DNA of 64,000 nucleotides from Catellatospora sichuanensis (GTDB lineage: Bacteria > Actinomycetota > Actinomycetes > Mycobacteriales > Micromonosporaceae). The translations under genes were made by a program, and so were the position numbers. The stretch is taken from positions 310,001 to 374,000 of the forward strand of contig NZ_VIQO01000011.1 of the NCBI RefSeq assembly GCF_007483665.1. The letters are read 5' to 3'. Under the pieces are notes generated by a model. The model was given only the letters and a program-made list of their open reading frames with translations. It was not told where the DNA came from and searched no databases. Of the stretch, positions 8,971 through 17,423 are shown one piece after another; position 1 is the first letter of the stretch; each line of letters starts with the position of its first letter.

Positions 8971-9350
8971 GCGGCCAGGGCGTAGGCGTCGCCGGCTCGC
9001 CGGGTCGGCGGCGCCGCCACCTCGAACCGCCCCGCGTCTGCCTGGCGGGCGGCAAGCACCGCGGCCGTGCCGCTGTCCGACGAGAGGTGAAAGGCGACGG
9101 AGACGAGCAGTTCTGCCAGCTCGATGCCCAATGCCGCGCACAACGCCGCGAGCACCTCGGAGGAGATCTCCTTGAGGCCGCGCTCGACCTCGGAAAGGTA
9201 GGGCATCGAGATCCGCGCCGCCAGCGAGACTTCGGCCAGCGTACGGCCCTGTTCGAGGCGCAGGCGCCGTAGTGCTTCGCCCAGCGCCGAGCGCAACAGC
9301 ACCCGACGCGGAGTCGCCTGGGCGCGAGCCCGCTCCGCCGGATTCAACAT
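8967..9350 (-). CDS. popR: PopR-like XRE-family regulator ending in an ssrA-like degron
   Basis: 127 residues. An XRE helix-turn-helix spans about residues 20-80 ([38 protein letters not shown]), with the pattern shared by the ClgR and PopR activators of Clp genes in actinobacteria. The protein ends YALAA, identical to the last five residues of the E. coli ssrA tag. Streptomyces PopR is known to be degraded by ClpP1P2 through its C-terminal alanines, so it accumulates and switches on clpP3-clpP4 only when that protease is impaired. Position beside a clpP pair and the tail together support the call. An RBS-like AAAGGA precedes the ATG. The stop overlaps that of clpP by 4 bases. Confidence 0.8.
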   Translation of the reverse strand: MLNPAERARAQATPRRVLLRSALGEALRRLRLEQGRTLAEVSLAARISMPYLSEVERGLKEISSEVLAALCAALGIELAELLVSVAFHLSSDSGTAAVLAARQADAGRFEVAAPPTRRAGDAYALAA

Positions 9351-9395
9351 GGGTCCTTTATAACCAGGCCGGCCACGACCTGACAGCCGAGTTCG

Positions 9396-9530
9396 CTACG
9401 GGCAGAGCGCGCAGCCAAGGTAGGCGAGCAGGGCGCCGACCCGGCGGCGCGTGCTGGGCTGGCGGCGAGCCAGAGCAGCAGCCATGCGGCGGTACGCCGT
9501 CGCGACGGCGTACCGGCGGAACGTGGTCAT
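9396..9530 (-). CDS. Possible small Arg-rich ORF upstream of popR
   Basis: A 44-codon frame starting at ATG 9530 with an excellent ribosome site (AGGAGAG) just before it, lying 45 bases upstream of the popR start on the same strand. The product is basic (MTTFRRYAVATAYRR followed by more Arg). Its first third is encoded by a perfect 26-bp palindrome, so the same peptide segment RRYAVATAYRR is read on both strands. That makes it doubtful whether selection acts on the peptide or on the DNA structure. I recognise no homologue. Confidence 0.3.
   Translation of the reverse strand: MTTFRRYAVATAYRRMAAALARRQPSTRRRVGALLAYLGCALCP
9490..9515. repeat. Perfect 26-bp palindrome without spacer
   Basis: The 13-base half CGGTACGCCGTCG (9490-9502) is followed directly by its exact reverse complement (9503-9515). 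It may be an operator dyad, or a hairpin with an 11-bp stem and CGCG loop. It lies between popR and the next plus-strand gene. Confidence 0.7.
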
Positions 9531-9615
9531 GTCTCTCCTGGTCGCACCGGCGCCGGGTGCGCCCCGCACCCGGCGCTGTTCTCAGCTGGTGACCTCGAAG
9601 TCACAGCCGGGAATT

Positions 9616-9954
9616 ATGTTGACCGGCATGGACCGTTCACCCGTCCCCAGCGCAGACAATCCATTCCGTCACTGGATCGACGAAGAAGCCCCCAACGCCG
9701 GGGCGGCCTGCGCCCTCTACGACGCCACGCTTCTCGCGCTCAAAGCGGTGCCGGCCGGCACCGACCCGATCAGCGCAGCTGAGCCCATCCTGCGCGCGTT
9801 CATCAACGGGCTCGACGACCTCGACGGCGAAGAGTTCCTCATGGACACCATCCGCCGCGAAGAAGCAGGCGACGTGTTCGCCGACCTCGCCCGACAAGCC
9901 GGAGTGCCCGCTGAGATCTCCGACGAGTGGTTCGACGAATGGCGAGACTTCTGA
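9616..9954 (+). CDS. Small acidic protein of unknown function
   Basis: About 112 residues, strongly acidic in its second half (NGLDDLDGEEFLMDTIRREEAGDVF) and ending DEWFDEWRDF. There is no signal, membrane segment or motif I recognise. Composition and good codon use suggest a real gene; the helical acidic character suggests a soluble cytoplasmic protein. The start is uncertain: ATG 9616 follows a weak GGGAA, and an internal ATG at 9628 is equally possible. It is convergent with the PPOX flavoprotein gene and stands alone. Confidence 0.6.
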   Translation: MLTGMDRSPVPSADNPFRHWIDEEAPNAGAACALYDATLLALKAVPAGTDPISAAEPILRAFINGLDDLDGEEFLMDTIRREEAGDVFADLARQAGVPAEISDEWFDEWRDF

Positions 9955-10064
9955 CCAGAACACCGCCACCAGCGTCGATCACGGCCAACAAACCCACTCA
10001 GGTTCCGATGGTGAAAACGACCCCACGGGCAACCGTAGTGATCACACCATCGCTGTGCGGCACG

Positions 10065-10724
10065 TCACTCGTACCGATACTTCAGCGAGTCCGCCTCCGC
10101 CTGCTCGATGTCAGCGATCGTCAGCTCAGGCATCCGCAGCTGGGCCAGCGTCACCTCAGCCGAGGTCGGCTGGGCGTCGGCCGGCAGCCACTGCTCCGGC
10201 TTCCAGGCACCGCTGCGCAGCAGCGCCTTGGGGCAGTGCGGGTAGACCTCCTCGATCCCCAGCACCAGCGCACTGGCCGGCGGCTTGCCCACGGCGGTCA
10301 GTTGCGACAACAGCTCGGGGCGAGTGGAGACGCAGGCCCGGCCGTTCACCCTGAGCGTCGTGGTGCGCCCCGGGATGATGAACAGCAGCCCGGCCCGCCC
10401 CGTCGCGATGACGTTCTGCAGGGTGTCCAGACGCTTGTTGCCAGTCGCGTCCGGTATCGCCACCGTCCGTGCGTCCAGGACGGCGACGAACCCGGCAGGT
10501 CCGCCGCGCGGGGTGACGTCACAGTTGCCCTCGGCGTCCACGCTGGCGACCAGGACCAGCGACGAGCAGTCGATCAACTGCCGGGTCTGGTCGGTGAGTT
10601 CGGTCATCTGCTTGCGCACGGCCGCGTCGCTGGGCAGTTCGTAGGCCAGGCGCAGCGTCTCCTGGTCGGGCACGGCGTCGAGGCACAGCGAGTCGAAGGC
10701 ACTGGCGGCAACGGCTGGCGTCAT
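10065..10724 (-). CDS. PPOX-type FMN-dependent flavoprotein
   Basis: About 219 residues of the pyridoxamine 5'-phosphate oxidase-like split-barrel family, closest in layout to the MSMEG_1061-type proteins. Typical parts are LVLVASVDAEGNCDVTPRGG in the first barrel strands, DATGNKRLDTLQNVIATGR (phosphate-contact region) and GRTTTLRVNGRACVST. Such proteins bind FMN or F420 and reduce small substrates; the substrate here is unknown. I start at ATG 10724, where homology begins, rather than 39 codons upstream. It is a single gene, and the upstream gap to the next minus-strand gene holds its promoter. Confidence 0.78.
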   Translation of the reverse strand: MTPAVAASAFDSLCLDAVPDQETLRLAYELPSDAAVRKQMTELTDQTRQLIDCSSLVLVASVDAEGNCDVTPRGGPAGFVAVLDARTVAIPDATGNKRLDTLQNVIATGRAGLLFIIPGRTTTLRVNGRACVSTRPELLSQLTAVGKPPASALVLGIEEVYPHCPKALLRSGAWKPEQWLPADAQPTSAEVTLAQLRMPELTIADIEQAEADSLKYRYE

Positions 10725-10898
10725 GCCGCCGACCCTAATGGACCGACCTGGCTGACGACCAGACCGCTTACCCGCCGGAACCTCGGCGCAGATTGCGGCG
10801 CAGTGGTGTCGAAACTCGTGGACACGACGATCACCAGGCACTGTACGACGGCGCCAACCTCGCTCGTGCGGCTCTCGGCCACCGGGCCTTTCGGATAC

Positions 10899-12923
10899 TC
10901 AGTCGATGACCGGGCCGAAGGCCAGGCTGCGGGTGCCGTCGCCACGCACGAGTCGCATCGTGCAGTAGCGCTGCTCGACTCCCGCGTGGCGCAGACGCAC
11001 GTTGACCTGGCCGGCTGACTGGTGAACCACGTCGATCGGCGTTTCCGTGCCGTCGCACAGAGCAGTCGCCGTGAACGGGCCGCTCGGAAACGATCCGTAG
11101 AGTTCGAAGAATCTGTAGTCGATGCCGCCGATCGGCGTGACGCCGCGGTCTGCGGCGGCGAGGATTCGGGCGGAAGGGTTCGTCGCCATCTCGGTGGCCT
11201 GTGCCTGCAGTTCCCGCCGCAGGATGTCCATCACGGCTCGCGCGCCGCCAGTCGCGTGCAGCAGCCCGTACGGCCGGACACGGTCACCAGAGTTCGTATC
11301 GAACGCCTCCCAGAGGATCGCGATAGGCAGCCCCACCCGTTGGACGGCCTTGGCCGTCTCCACAGTCCGGAAGCCGTCGACACCATCGATCGCGTGGCGC
11401 GGGAAACCGACCTCGCCGACAGCCAACTGCGCCCCGGGCGAGCTGGTGCCCAACCAGTCGCGGATCTCGCGTAGATCCTGTTCCATCCGGCCACGGTTCT
11501 GGCTGTCATATGCGGAGTAGAGCACGTAGCCGGGGCGAACTGACGGCACGACGTCCTTCAACACCGACCGCAGGACCGTCCCGCCGACATCATAGATGTT
11601 TGTCAGCGTGTTCATGTTGAACTCGACGCCGTCCGAGACCGTGACACCTCCATACCCGGCGTCGCGGGCAAGTCGCTGTCCTGCCGAGATTCCGTCGCGA
11701 CGAACCTTGAACCACTCGGTAATCGCCGCGATCGCGCGGTCGCGCGAAGGAATATCGCCGCAGGAGGTGCGGAAACCCGGCTTGGTCCAGTAATCGTAGA
11801 ACGATCCGCAGTAGGCCTGGTTGTCGGCCTCCCAGGACGCGATGACGAACGTTTTCCCGGTGTCGTTCTGCGTTTCATACAACGCGTACGCCAAGTCGCG
11901 GTATTCGCGGAAGACCGCGTCACGGTTGCTTGGGTTCTGCCAGAACACCGGATCGACGTAGTCGGCCGATTGCCCCGACGACCCCGATGACGCGGAATCG
12001 TAGGCTGTCAACACGATCTTGCGCACAGAGGCGGGAGACATCACCGTTTGGTATTCAGGTCTACTGATCGCACAGGGAAGGAAGGCCGTGGTCGGCGGGC
12101 ATGCGGCGTTCAGGCTGTCCAGATCGAAGTTGTAGTAGTTGTCGATCGGGTCGCCGCTGCGCACGCGGGGCGTGATGACAAGCCGGGCGGTGTCGAAGCC
12201 GGCAGAGTCGAGGAAGGCTTGCCCACGTACGAGCGACCCTGCCGGATGCGGGGGCACTCCGCCGTAGAAGTAGCCGCCGAACCCCGGCAAAGCCGCGTCG
12301 GTGGCGGCAGGAGCCGAGCCGAAGACCGGGCTGGCCAGTCCGGTGCCGGGTTGACGCAGCACGAATGTGCATGCGCCGGCCGGGCCGGCATCCGGCAATG
12401 AGACGTTGATCTGGCCGAACGATGCGAACTCCACCCGTCCTCCGGCGTAGCGGCCTCCACACACCACCCGTGCTTGCAGGCTCGGCGCGTGGGCGAAGGA
12501 GCCGTACAACTCCACGAACCGCCGGCCGCCGGTGACGCCCCGGTCGGCCATGCCATTGATCTGAATCGGGATGGGGCCGGTCACGACCGAACGCGCACCG
12601 CTGTTCGACCCGTCGCTCAGACGCTCCAGGAAAAAGGTGCAGGTCGAGCCCGCAGGCATCGCTTCGACGTTAACGTTGATCTGCGTACGAAGCGGCGGTG
12701 CCATCATCTCCGCCGGCATGACCTTCCCGTTGCAGGTCACGACAGGTCGGACGTTGGCGTTGGCGGGGAAGTCGCCATAGAGTTCGAACGCGTGCGCGCC
12801 GCCATTGGCCTCGCGTTCGTTGATTCCGGACAGGACAAGATCGGGCCCCGCAGTGGTCGCTGTGACGCAGAATGTGTTGACCATGAAAAGTACCACTGCG
12901 GCACCAAACACTCTGCGCGGCAC
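10899..12923 (-). CDS. Large secreted protein: three TIG-like repeats around a glycosidase-like barrel
   Basis: 674 residues with a Sec signal (VFGAAVVLFMVNTFCVTATTAG). Two related modules of about 85 residues (about 29-115 and 120-205) precede a central domain (about 215-565), and a third copy (about 583-674) closes the protein. Each copy contains ELYG(D/S)F, a Cys pair, and a Q(I/V)NV motif (TQINVNVE, GQINVSLP, GQVNVRLR). This recalls the TIGR03437-type domain that ends in a QINVQVP-like strand. The central part (VIASWEADNQAYCG, LAVGEVGFPRH, ILWEAFDTN) has the look of a TIM-barrel glycoside hydrolase with candidate Glu residues, but I cannot name the family. GTG start with GAGGTG upstream. 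Function unknown, probably extracellular carbohydrate-related. Confidence 0.7.
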   Translation of the reverse strand: MPRRVFGAAVVLFMVNTFCVTATTAGPDLVLSGINEREANGGAHAFELYGDFPANANVRPVVTCNGKVMPAEMMAPPLRTQINVNVEAMPAGSTCTFFLERLSDGSNSGARSVVTGPIPIQINGMADRGVTGGRRFVELYGSFAHAPSLQARVVCGGRYAGGRVEFASFGQINVSLPDAGPAGACTFVLRQPGTGLASPVFGSAPAATDAALPGFGGYFYGGVPPHPAGSLVRGQAFLDSAGFDTARLVITPRVRSGDPIDNYYNFDLDSLNAACPPTTAFLPCAISRPEYQTVMSPASVRKIVLTAYDSASSGSSGQSADYVDPVFWQNPSNRDAVFREYRDLAYALYETQNDTGKTFVIASWEADNQAYCGSFYDYWTKPGFRTSCGDIPSRDRAIAAITEWFKVRRDGISAGQRLARDAGYGGVTVSDGVEFNMNTLTNIYDVGGTVLRSVLKDVVPSVRPGYVLYSAYDSQNRGRMEQDLREIRDWLGTSSPGAQLAVGEVGFPRHAIDGVDGFRTVETAKAVQRVGLPIAILWEAFDTNSGDRVRPYGLLHATGGARAVMDILRRELQAQATEMATNPSARILAAADRGVTPIGGIDYRFFELYGSFPSGPFTATALCDGTETPIDVVHQSAGQVNVRLRHAGVEQRYCTMRLVRGDGTRSLAFGPVID

Positions 12924-12934
12924 GGTCGCACCTC

Positions 12935-12971
12935 TTTACCCGATAACGATCGTCGTCTCTTATCAGGTTAA
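12935..12971. promoter_or_regulatory. AT-rich inverted repeat just upstream of the 12923 start
   Basis: TTTACCCGATAA (12935-12946) and TTATCAGGTTAA (12960-12971) form 12-base arms matching at 10 positions across a 13-base spacer. It sits 12 bases before the GTG start, so it could be an operator or a 5'-leader hairpin affecting translation. Confidence 0.4.
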
Positions 12972-13229
12972 CTTGTCCGTCAGCCGAAAATCGTCGATCC
13001 TCGCTCGTGGATATAGCACTGCCAACAATATCGGCGAACTCCGCAACCTTTCGGATATCGCCGCCCGGCTGGCCACCATCAAAGATGGTCGCCGGAAATC
13101 GCATCGGAGAGCAGCGACCTGGAACCTGACCGAATGCTATTTTCGAAGCAATGCTGCTCGGCTACGCGTGCAAAAACGTCCACGCCACGATCCCGCTGAT
13201 GCTTCCCACTCAAGGATGTCACCGCCGAG

Positions 13230-13423
13230 CGACCGTTCGACGCCTGGCGTATCGTCGCCGCCGGAGATCGCGGCTCGGCTCGTGGTCGGCATGGAGACGG
13301 CGATTGCCCACGTCAGCCGCATCCCGGGCAAGTCGGGGTTGCGCGACCGAACCCAGGCCGTGGTGGTTGGCCTATGAATCGGGCCTGGGCGTGCCCGGTC
13401 GGTCGCCGCGCGCCGACCGTTGA
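13230..13423 (+). pseudogene. Remnant of a LuxR-type helix-turn-helix (response regulator tail)
   Basis: The frame at 13264-13374 reads EIAARLVVGMETAIAHVSRI then PGKSGLRDRTQAVV, which follows the LuxR/NarL HTH pattern (EIAARLVVSEATVKTHVSRI, then KLGLRDRVQAVV). The family's usual next residues AYESGLV appear as AYESGLGVPG in another frame after GTGGTGGTTGG, implying a one-base shift. There is no receiver domain or start upstream. I see this as a decayed gene end. The rest of the 12.97-13.54 kb gap shows nothing else recognisable. Confidence 0.5.
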
Positions 13424-13540
13424 GGGCCGGTAGCGCCACCGTCCCGGTCACCGCCCTGTCCGGGTGACGATCGGGCAGCCGCGGGCGGCCGAGGACGTTC
13501 ATGGCAGACTTCACCAGGCAGACCCGGCCGGAGGTGAGAG

Positions 13541-14443
13541 ATGTTCGACCATTTCGTGTGGTCCGTGCTCATCGTTCCCGTGCTGGTCAGCATCGCGGTG
13601 CGGCTGCTGGCCGACCGCTTGCCGCCCGGCCGCGCGGCCCGCGCCGTAGCCTGGTCGGCTGCTGCGACGGCCGCCGCGTGCATCGCCAACCTCCTGGTGT
13701 TCACTCTCAAAGCCGTCGCTCAGGTGCCCGCCGTGGCGAGCTGGTTCGGCTGGTCGGCCCGCACGGTTTACGACGACACCGCCTATGTGGCCTGGGTGCC
13801 GGTCCTCAGCGCCGTACTGCTGCTCGCTTCGGTCACCGCCGTGTCGGTCAGAACCCGGCGGCACCTGCGCACCCTCGCCGAGGCACGTCGCTACATCGAC
13901 GGCGCGGCCTCCGTGCTGGTGCTGCCCGACGACCGGCCCCAGGCGTTCGCGGTGCCCGGACGTCCCGGCCGCATCGTCATCACCACCGGCATGCGTGAGC
14001 ACCTCAGCAGCGCCCACCTCGACGCGGTCATCGCGCACGAGCGCGCCCACCTCGACGCCGGCCATCACCGCCTGGTCGCCCTCGCCGATGTCGCCGCCGC
14101 GGCACACCCCGCACTGTGGTGGGTTTCACGCCATGTCGGCTACCTCGTCGAACGGGCCGCTGACGAGTATGCCGCCGAGGCCGTCGGCGACCGCCGCACC
14201 GTCGCCCACGCCATCGGGCACGCCTCGCTGGCCGCGCCCGCCGCGGTCGGGCTGGGACTGCACGCCGCCGGCCGCGGCGGCGTCGTCCCGCGCCGGGTGG
14301 CGAGCCTGCTCCACCCGTCCAAGCCCGGTGCGTCGGGCTGGCGTGCCGTTCCCGTGCTGCTCGCGGCGTCGTCGCTGGTCTGGACCGTCGAAGCGGCTTA
14401 CGACCTGGTCGAGTTGCTCGTCAAGGCCAGCTCCGCGGCATGA
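13541..14443 (+). CDS. M56 (BlaR1-type) membrane metallopeptidase
   Basis: 300 residues with hydrophobic segments near 5-22, 36-60, 83-103 and close to the C-terminus, and a cytoplasmic zinc peptidase site HERAH at residues 166-170 followed by DAGHH. M56 peptidases usually act with a BlaI/MecI/CopY repressor, cleaving it or releasing it in response to a signal. A BlaI gene does lie downstream, but about 4 kb away, beyond the iron ABC operon; normally the two are adjacent. No penicillin-binding sensor domain is present, so the signal is not obviously a beta-lactam. Strong GGAGGTGA ribosome site 6 bases before the ATG. Confidence 0.85.
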   Translation: MFDHFVWSVLIVPVLVSIAVRLLADRLPPGRAARAVAWSAAATAAACIANLLVFTLKAVAQVPAVASWFGWSARTVYDDTAYVAWVPVLSAVLLLASVTAVSVRTRRHLRTLAEARRYIDGAASVLVLPDDRPQAFAVPGRPGRIVITTGMREHLSSAHLDAVIAHERAHLDAGHHRLVALADVAAAAHPALWWVSRHVGYLVERAADEYAAEAVGDRRTVAHAIGHASLAAPAAVGLGLHAAGRGGVVPRRVASLLHPSKPGASGWRAVPVLLAASSLVWTVEAAYDLVELLVKASSAA

Positions 14444-14573
14444 GTTCAGCCTGCCGCTTGCGGTCGGACCGCTACATGTGGCGCGGCTAGGGCGTTTCGA
14501 CGGGCCCGCTGTGCGGCCGAGCGCAGGTCGGTGACCGAAATTGTTGAGGGCTGCATCACCTCAGGTCGACATC

Positions 14574-14592
14574 TAAGGCCTGCCTTACCTAA
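14574..14592 (+). promoter_or_regulatory. IdeR/DmdR1-type iron box
   Basis: TAAGGCCTGCCTTACCTAA matches the iron-box consensus TTAGGTTAGGCTAACCTAA at 13 of 19 positions by my count. It lies 32 bases upstream of the first gene of the iron ABC operon, where an iron-dependent repressor would block transcription when iron is plentiful. Confidence 0.7.
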
Positions 14593-14624
14593 GCTCCCGG
14601 ATCGTCGGTAACAAGGGGGCGACG

Positions 14625-15626
14625 ATGCGGGGCATGGCGAAACGGGGCGGCTACGTCCTGCTAGCCGTACTCATTCTGCTGGCAGCAGTAGCCACCAGCC
14701 TCACCATCGGCAGCCGCCACATCCCGCTCGCCGAAGCCGTCGACGCGCTGCTGCACCCGTCGACCAGCGAAGCCGCGCTCATCGTCCGCGAACTGCGGGT
14801 GCCGCGCACCCTCATCGGCATCGAGGTCGGCGCAGCCCTGGCCATCGCCGGTGTGATCATGCAGGCGCTGACCCGCAACCCCCTCGCCGAAGCACGCGTG
14901 CTGGGCATCTCCGCAGGCGCAGCCACCGGCGTCGTCGCCGCGATCGCCCTGTTCGGCATAACGAGCCTGGCCGGCTGGATCTGGTTCGGCCTGACCGGCG
15001 CCGCACTCGCCGGCGCCCTGGTGTTCTTCGTCGCCGCCCGCACCCGCGACGGGTCCGGGCCGGTCAGCCTGGCCCTGTCCGGTGCGGCGATCGACGCCGG
15101 CCTCGGCGCGCTGATCTACGGCATCCTCAGCATCGACGCCGCCACCTTCGAGCAGTACCGGTTCTGGGTCGTCGGGTCCATCGCCGGACGCACCCCGGCC
15201 ATGGCCTCGCAGATGGCCCCGTTCCTGGCGATCGGACTGCTGCTCGCCGCGGTCGTCGCGCGCGGACTGGACGCGCTGGCGCTCGGCGACGACGTCGCCC
15301 GCGGGCTCGGCCACCGCATAGCCCGGGTCCGCCTGCTCGCCGCGATCGCCGCGATCGTGCTCACCGGAGCCGCCGTCGCGCTCGCCGGGCCGATCGCCTT
15401 CGTCGGCCTCGCCGTCCCGCACGCCGCCCGCGCCATGGTCGGCACCGCACACCGCTGGGTACTGCCGCTGTCGGCGCTGCTGGGCTCCGCCCTGCTGCTG
15501 TTCGCCGACGTACTCGGCCGGGTCGTCACGCCGCCCGGTGAGGTCGCCGCAGGTGTGGTCACCGCGCTGGTGGGCGCGCCCGTGCTGCTGTGGCTGGTCC
15601 GCCGCGCCCGGGTGGTGACCGCATGA
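14625..15626 (+). CDS. FecCD-family ferric-siderophore ABC permease, subunit 1
   Basis: 333 residues with about nine or ten hydrophobic segments, all in the FecCD/BtuC family pattern (VRELRVPRTLIGIEVGAALAIAG, MQALTRNPLAEARVLGISAG, GPIAFVGLAVPHAAR). It forms half of the inner-membrane channel for iron(III)-siderophore import. The start ATG follows AGGGGG and an iron box. Its stop overlaps the next start as ATGA, so the permease pair is translationally coupled. The siderophore imported cannot be told from sequence. Confidence 0.9.
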   Translation: MRGMAKRGGYVLLAVLILLAAVATSLTIGSRHIPLAEAVDALLHPSTSEAALIVRELRVPRTLIGIEVGAALAIAGVIMQALTRNPLAEARVLGISAGAATGVVAAIALFGITSLAGWIWFGLTGAALAGALVFFVAARTRDGSGPVSLALSGAAIDAGLGALIYGILSIDAATFEQYRFWVVGSIAGRTPAMASQMAPFLAIGLLLAAVVARGLDALALGDDVARGLGHRIARVRLLAAIAAIVLTGAAVALAGPIAFVGLAVPHAARAMVGTAHRWVLPLSALLGSALLLFADVLGRVVTPPGEVAAGVVTALVGAPVLLWLVRRARVVTA

Positions 15627-16627
15627 TCGTCACGGCCGGCCCGGCGAGTTTCGTACTCCCCCGCCGCACCCTGCTCGTCACCCTCGCGCTCGGCGCGCTG
15701 CTGATCGTGGTGATGGTGGCCGCCGTCGGCATCGGCACCCGCACCATCGCGCCGCTCGACGTCGTCCGCGCCCTGCTCACCGGCGGCACCGAGCACGACC
15801 TCGTCGTGCGCGAGCTGCGCCTGCCACGCGTCGTGCTCGGCGCGGTGTGCGGGGTCGCGTTCGGCCTCGGTGGGGCTCTGATCCAGTCCGTTGCCCGCAA
15901 CCCGCTGTCCAGCCCCGACGTCATCGGAGTCACCCAGGGCGCCGGCCTGGCCGCCACGATCGCGCTGACCTCCGGCACCGCGTACGCCCTCGTCGCACCG
16001 AGCGCGATGCTCGGCGGCCTGCTCGCCGCACTGGCCGTGTTCGCGTTCGGTGCCCGTACCGGCTTCACCGCCAACCGGTTCGTGCTGGCCGGCGTCGCAA
16101 TCGCGTTCGCGCTGCGGGCCTGCATCGAGGTCGTGATGAGCTCCGCCGAGAGCATCGACGCGCTGCGCGCCCAGATCTGGCTCATCGGCTCGCTGGGCGG
16201 CCGCGGCTACGAAGAAGCCGGCGCCCTTGGCCTGGTGCTGCTGATAGCGCTACCCGCCCTGCTCTGGGCGGCTCGGGCGCTGCGCACCAGCGCCCTGGAC
16301 GACGACACCGCCCGTGCGCTCGGTGTACGCCCCGCAGCCCGCCGCCTGGGCGCCGGCGCACTCGGAGTGGTACTCGCTGCAGCCGCCACCGCACAGGTCG
16401 GCGCGGTCGACTTCGTGGCCCTCGTCGCACCGCAGATGGCCCGGCGGCTGTGCCGGACCGAACGCCCGCCGCTGGCCGCCTCCGCGCTGGCCGGAGCAGT
16501 ACTGGTGGTGCTGGCCGACCTGGCCGCCCGGACCCTGCTTGCCCCGACGCAGCTGCCCGTCGGTGTGCTGACCGCCGGCATCGGCGGCCCCTACCTGGTC
16601 TATCTGCTCGTCCGGAGGCGTCGATGA
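15623..16627 (+). CDS. FecCD-family ferric-siderophore ABC permease, subunit 2
   Basis: 334 residues of the same FecCD permease family (VRELRLPRVVLGAVCGVAFG, QSVARNPLSSPDVIGVTQG, GAVDFVALVAPQMARR). It pairs with the preceding subunit to form the transmembrane dimer. ATG overlaps the previous TGA and its own stop overlaps the ATPase start, again as ATGA. This is a tightly coupled permease-permease-ATPase run as in FepDGC or FecCDE. Confidence 0.9.
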   Translation: MIVTAGPASFVLPRRTLLVTLALGALLIVVMVAAVGIGTRTIAPLDVVRALLTGGTEHDLVVRELRLPRVVLGAVCGVAFGLGGALIQSVARNPLSSPDVIGVTQGAGLAATIALTSGTAYALVAPSAMLGGLLAALAVFAFGARTGFTANRFVLAGVAIAFALRACIEVVMSSAESIDALRAQIWLIGSLGGRGYEEAGALGLVLLIALPALLWAARALRTSALDDDTARALGVRPAARRLGAGALGVVLAAAATAQVGAVDFVALVAPQMARRLCRTERPPLAASALAGAVLVVLADLAARTLLAPTQLPVGVLTAGIGGPYLVYLLVRRRR

Positions 16628-17394
16628 GACTTGAGGGCAAAGACCTGGTCGTCGGCTACGACGACCGCACCGTCATCGACGGCCTGTCCGTGCAGATCCC
16701 CCACGGCCGACTCACCGTCATCATCGGGCCGAACGCCTGCGGCAAGTCGACATTGCTGCGCACCCTCGGCCGGCTGCTCAGGCCCCGCGGCGGCAGCGTG
16801 CTGCTCGACGGCGAACTCCTGCACGACCTGCCTCCGCGCCAGGTCGCCCAGCGCCTGGGCGTGCTGCCGCAGTCGCCGCTGGTGCCCGAAGGAGTCACCG
16901 TCGCCGACCTGGTCGCCCGCGGCCGCCAGCCGCACCAGCGCTGGTGGCAGCAATGGAGCCCCGGCGACCAGGACGCCGTCGCGGCCGCGCTCGCCGACGC
17001 CGACATCACCGAGCTGGCCGGCCGGCCGGTGGAGGCGCTGTCGGGCGGGCAACGCCAGCGGGTCTGGATCGCGATGGCGCTGGCCCAGCAGACCGAAGCG
17101 CTGCTGCTGGACGAGCCGACCACCTTCCTCGACCTGGCGCACCAGGTCGAGGTCCTGCGGCTGCTGGAGCGGCTGCGTGACGGCGGGCGCACCGTCGTGG
17201 CGGTGCTGCACGAGCTCAACCAGGCCGCCCGGCACGCCGATCACATGATCGCGATGAAGGACGGCCGCATCGTCGCCACCGGATCGCCGCGTGAGGTCGT
17301 CACCGAGCAGCTGATGACCGACGTCTTCGGGCTGAGCTGTGCCGTCGTCGCCTGCCCGCTGACCGGTGTGCCGCTGGTCATCCCGAGACCCTGA
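16624..17394 (+). CDS. Ferric-siderophore ABC transporter ATPase
   Basis: 256 residues with all ABC ATPase motifs: Walker A GPNACGKST (near 36-44), Q-loop in LGVLPQSPLV, signature LSGGQRQR, Walker B ALLLDEPTT and switch His in VLHELNQ. It matches the FepC/FecE class that powers siderophore import at the cytoplasmic membrane face. ATGA overlap with the upstream permease. The substrate-binding lipoprotein gene follows after 29 bases. Confidence 0.93.
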   Translation: MRLEGKDLVVGYDDRTVIDGLSVQIPHGRLTVIIGPNACGKSTLLRTLGRLLRPRGGSVLLDGELLHDLPPRQVAQRLGVLPQSPLVPEGVTVADLVARGRQPHQRWWQQWSPGDQDAVAAALADADITELAGRPVEALSGGQRQRVWIAMALAQQTEALLLDEPTTFLDLAHQVEVLRLLERLRDGGRTVVAVLHELNQAARHADHMIAMKDGRIVATGSPREVVTEQLMTDVFGLSCAVVACPLTGVPLVIPRP

Positions 17395-17423
17395 ACTCGT
17401 ACAACCAGAAAGGAAGTGACGCT

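Noticed and set aside
13137-13514. A 125-codon minus-strand frame in the gap before the M56 gene
   Set aside because: It is opposite the LuxR HTH remnant and has shadow composition with no ribosome site.
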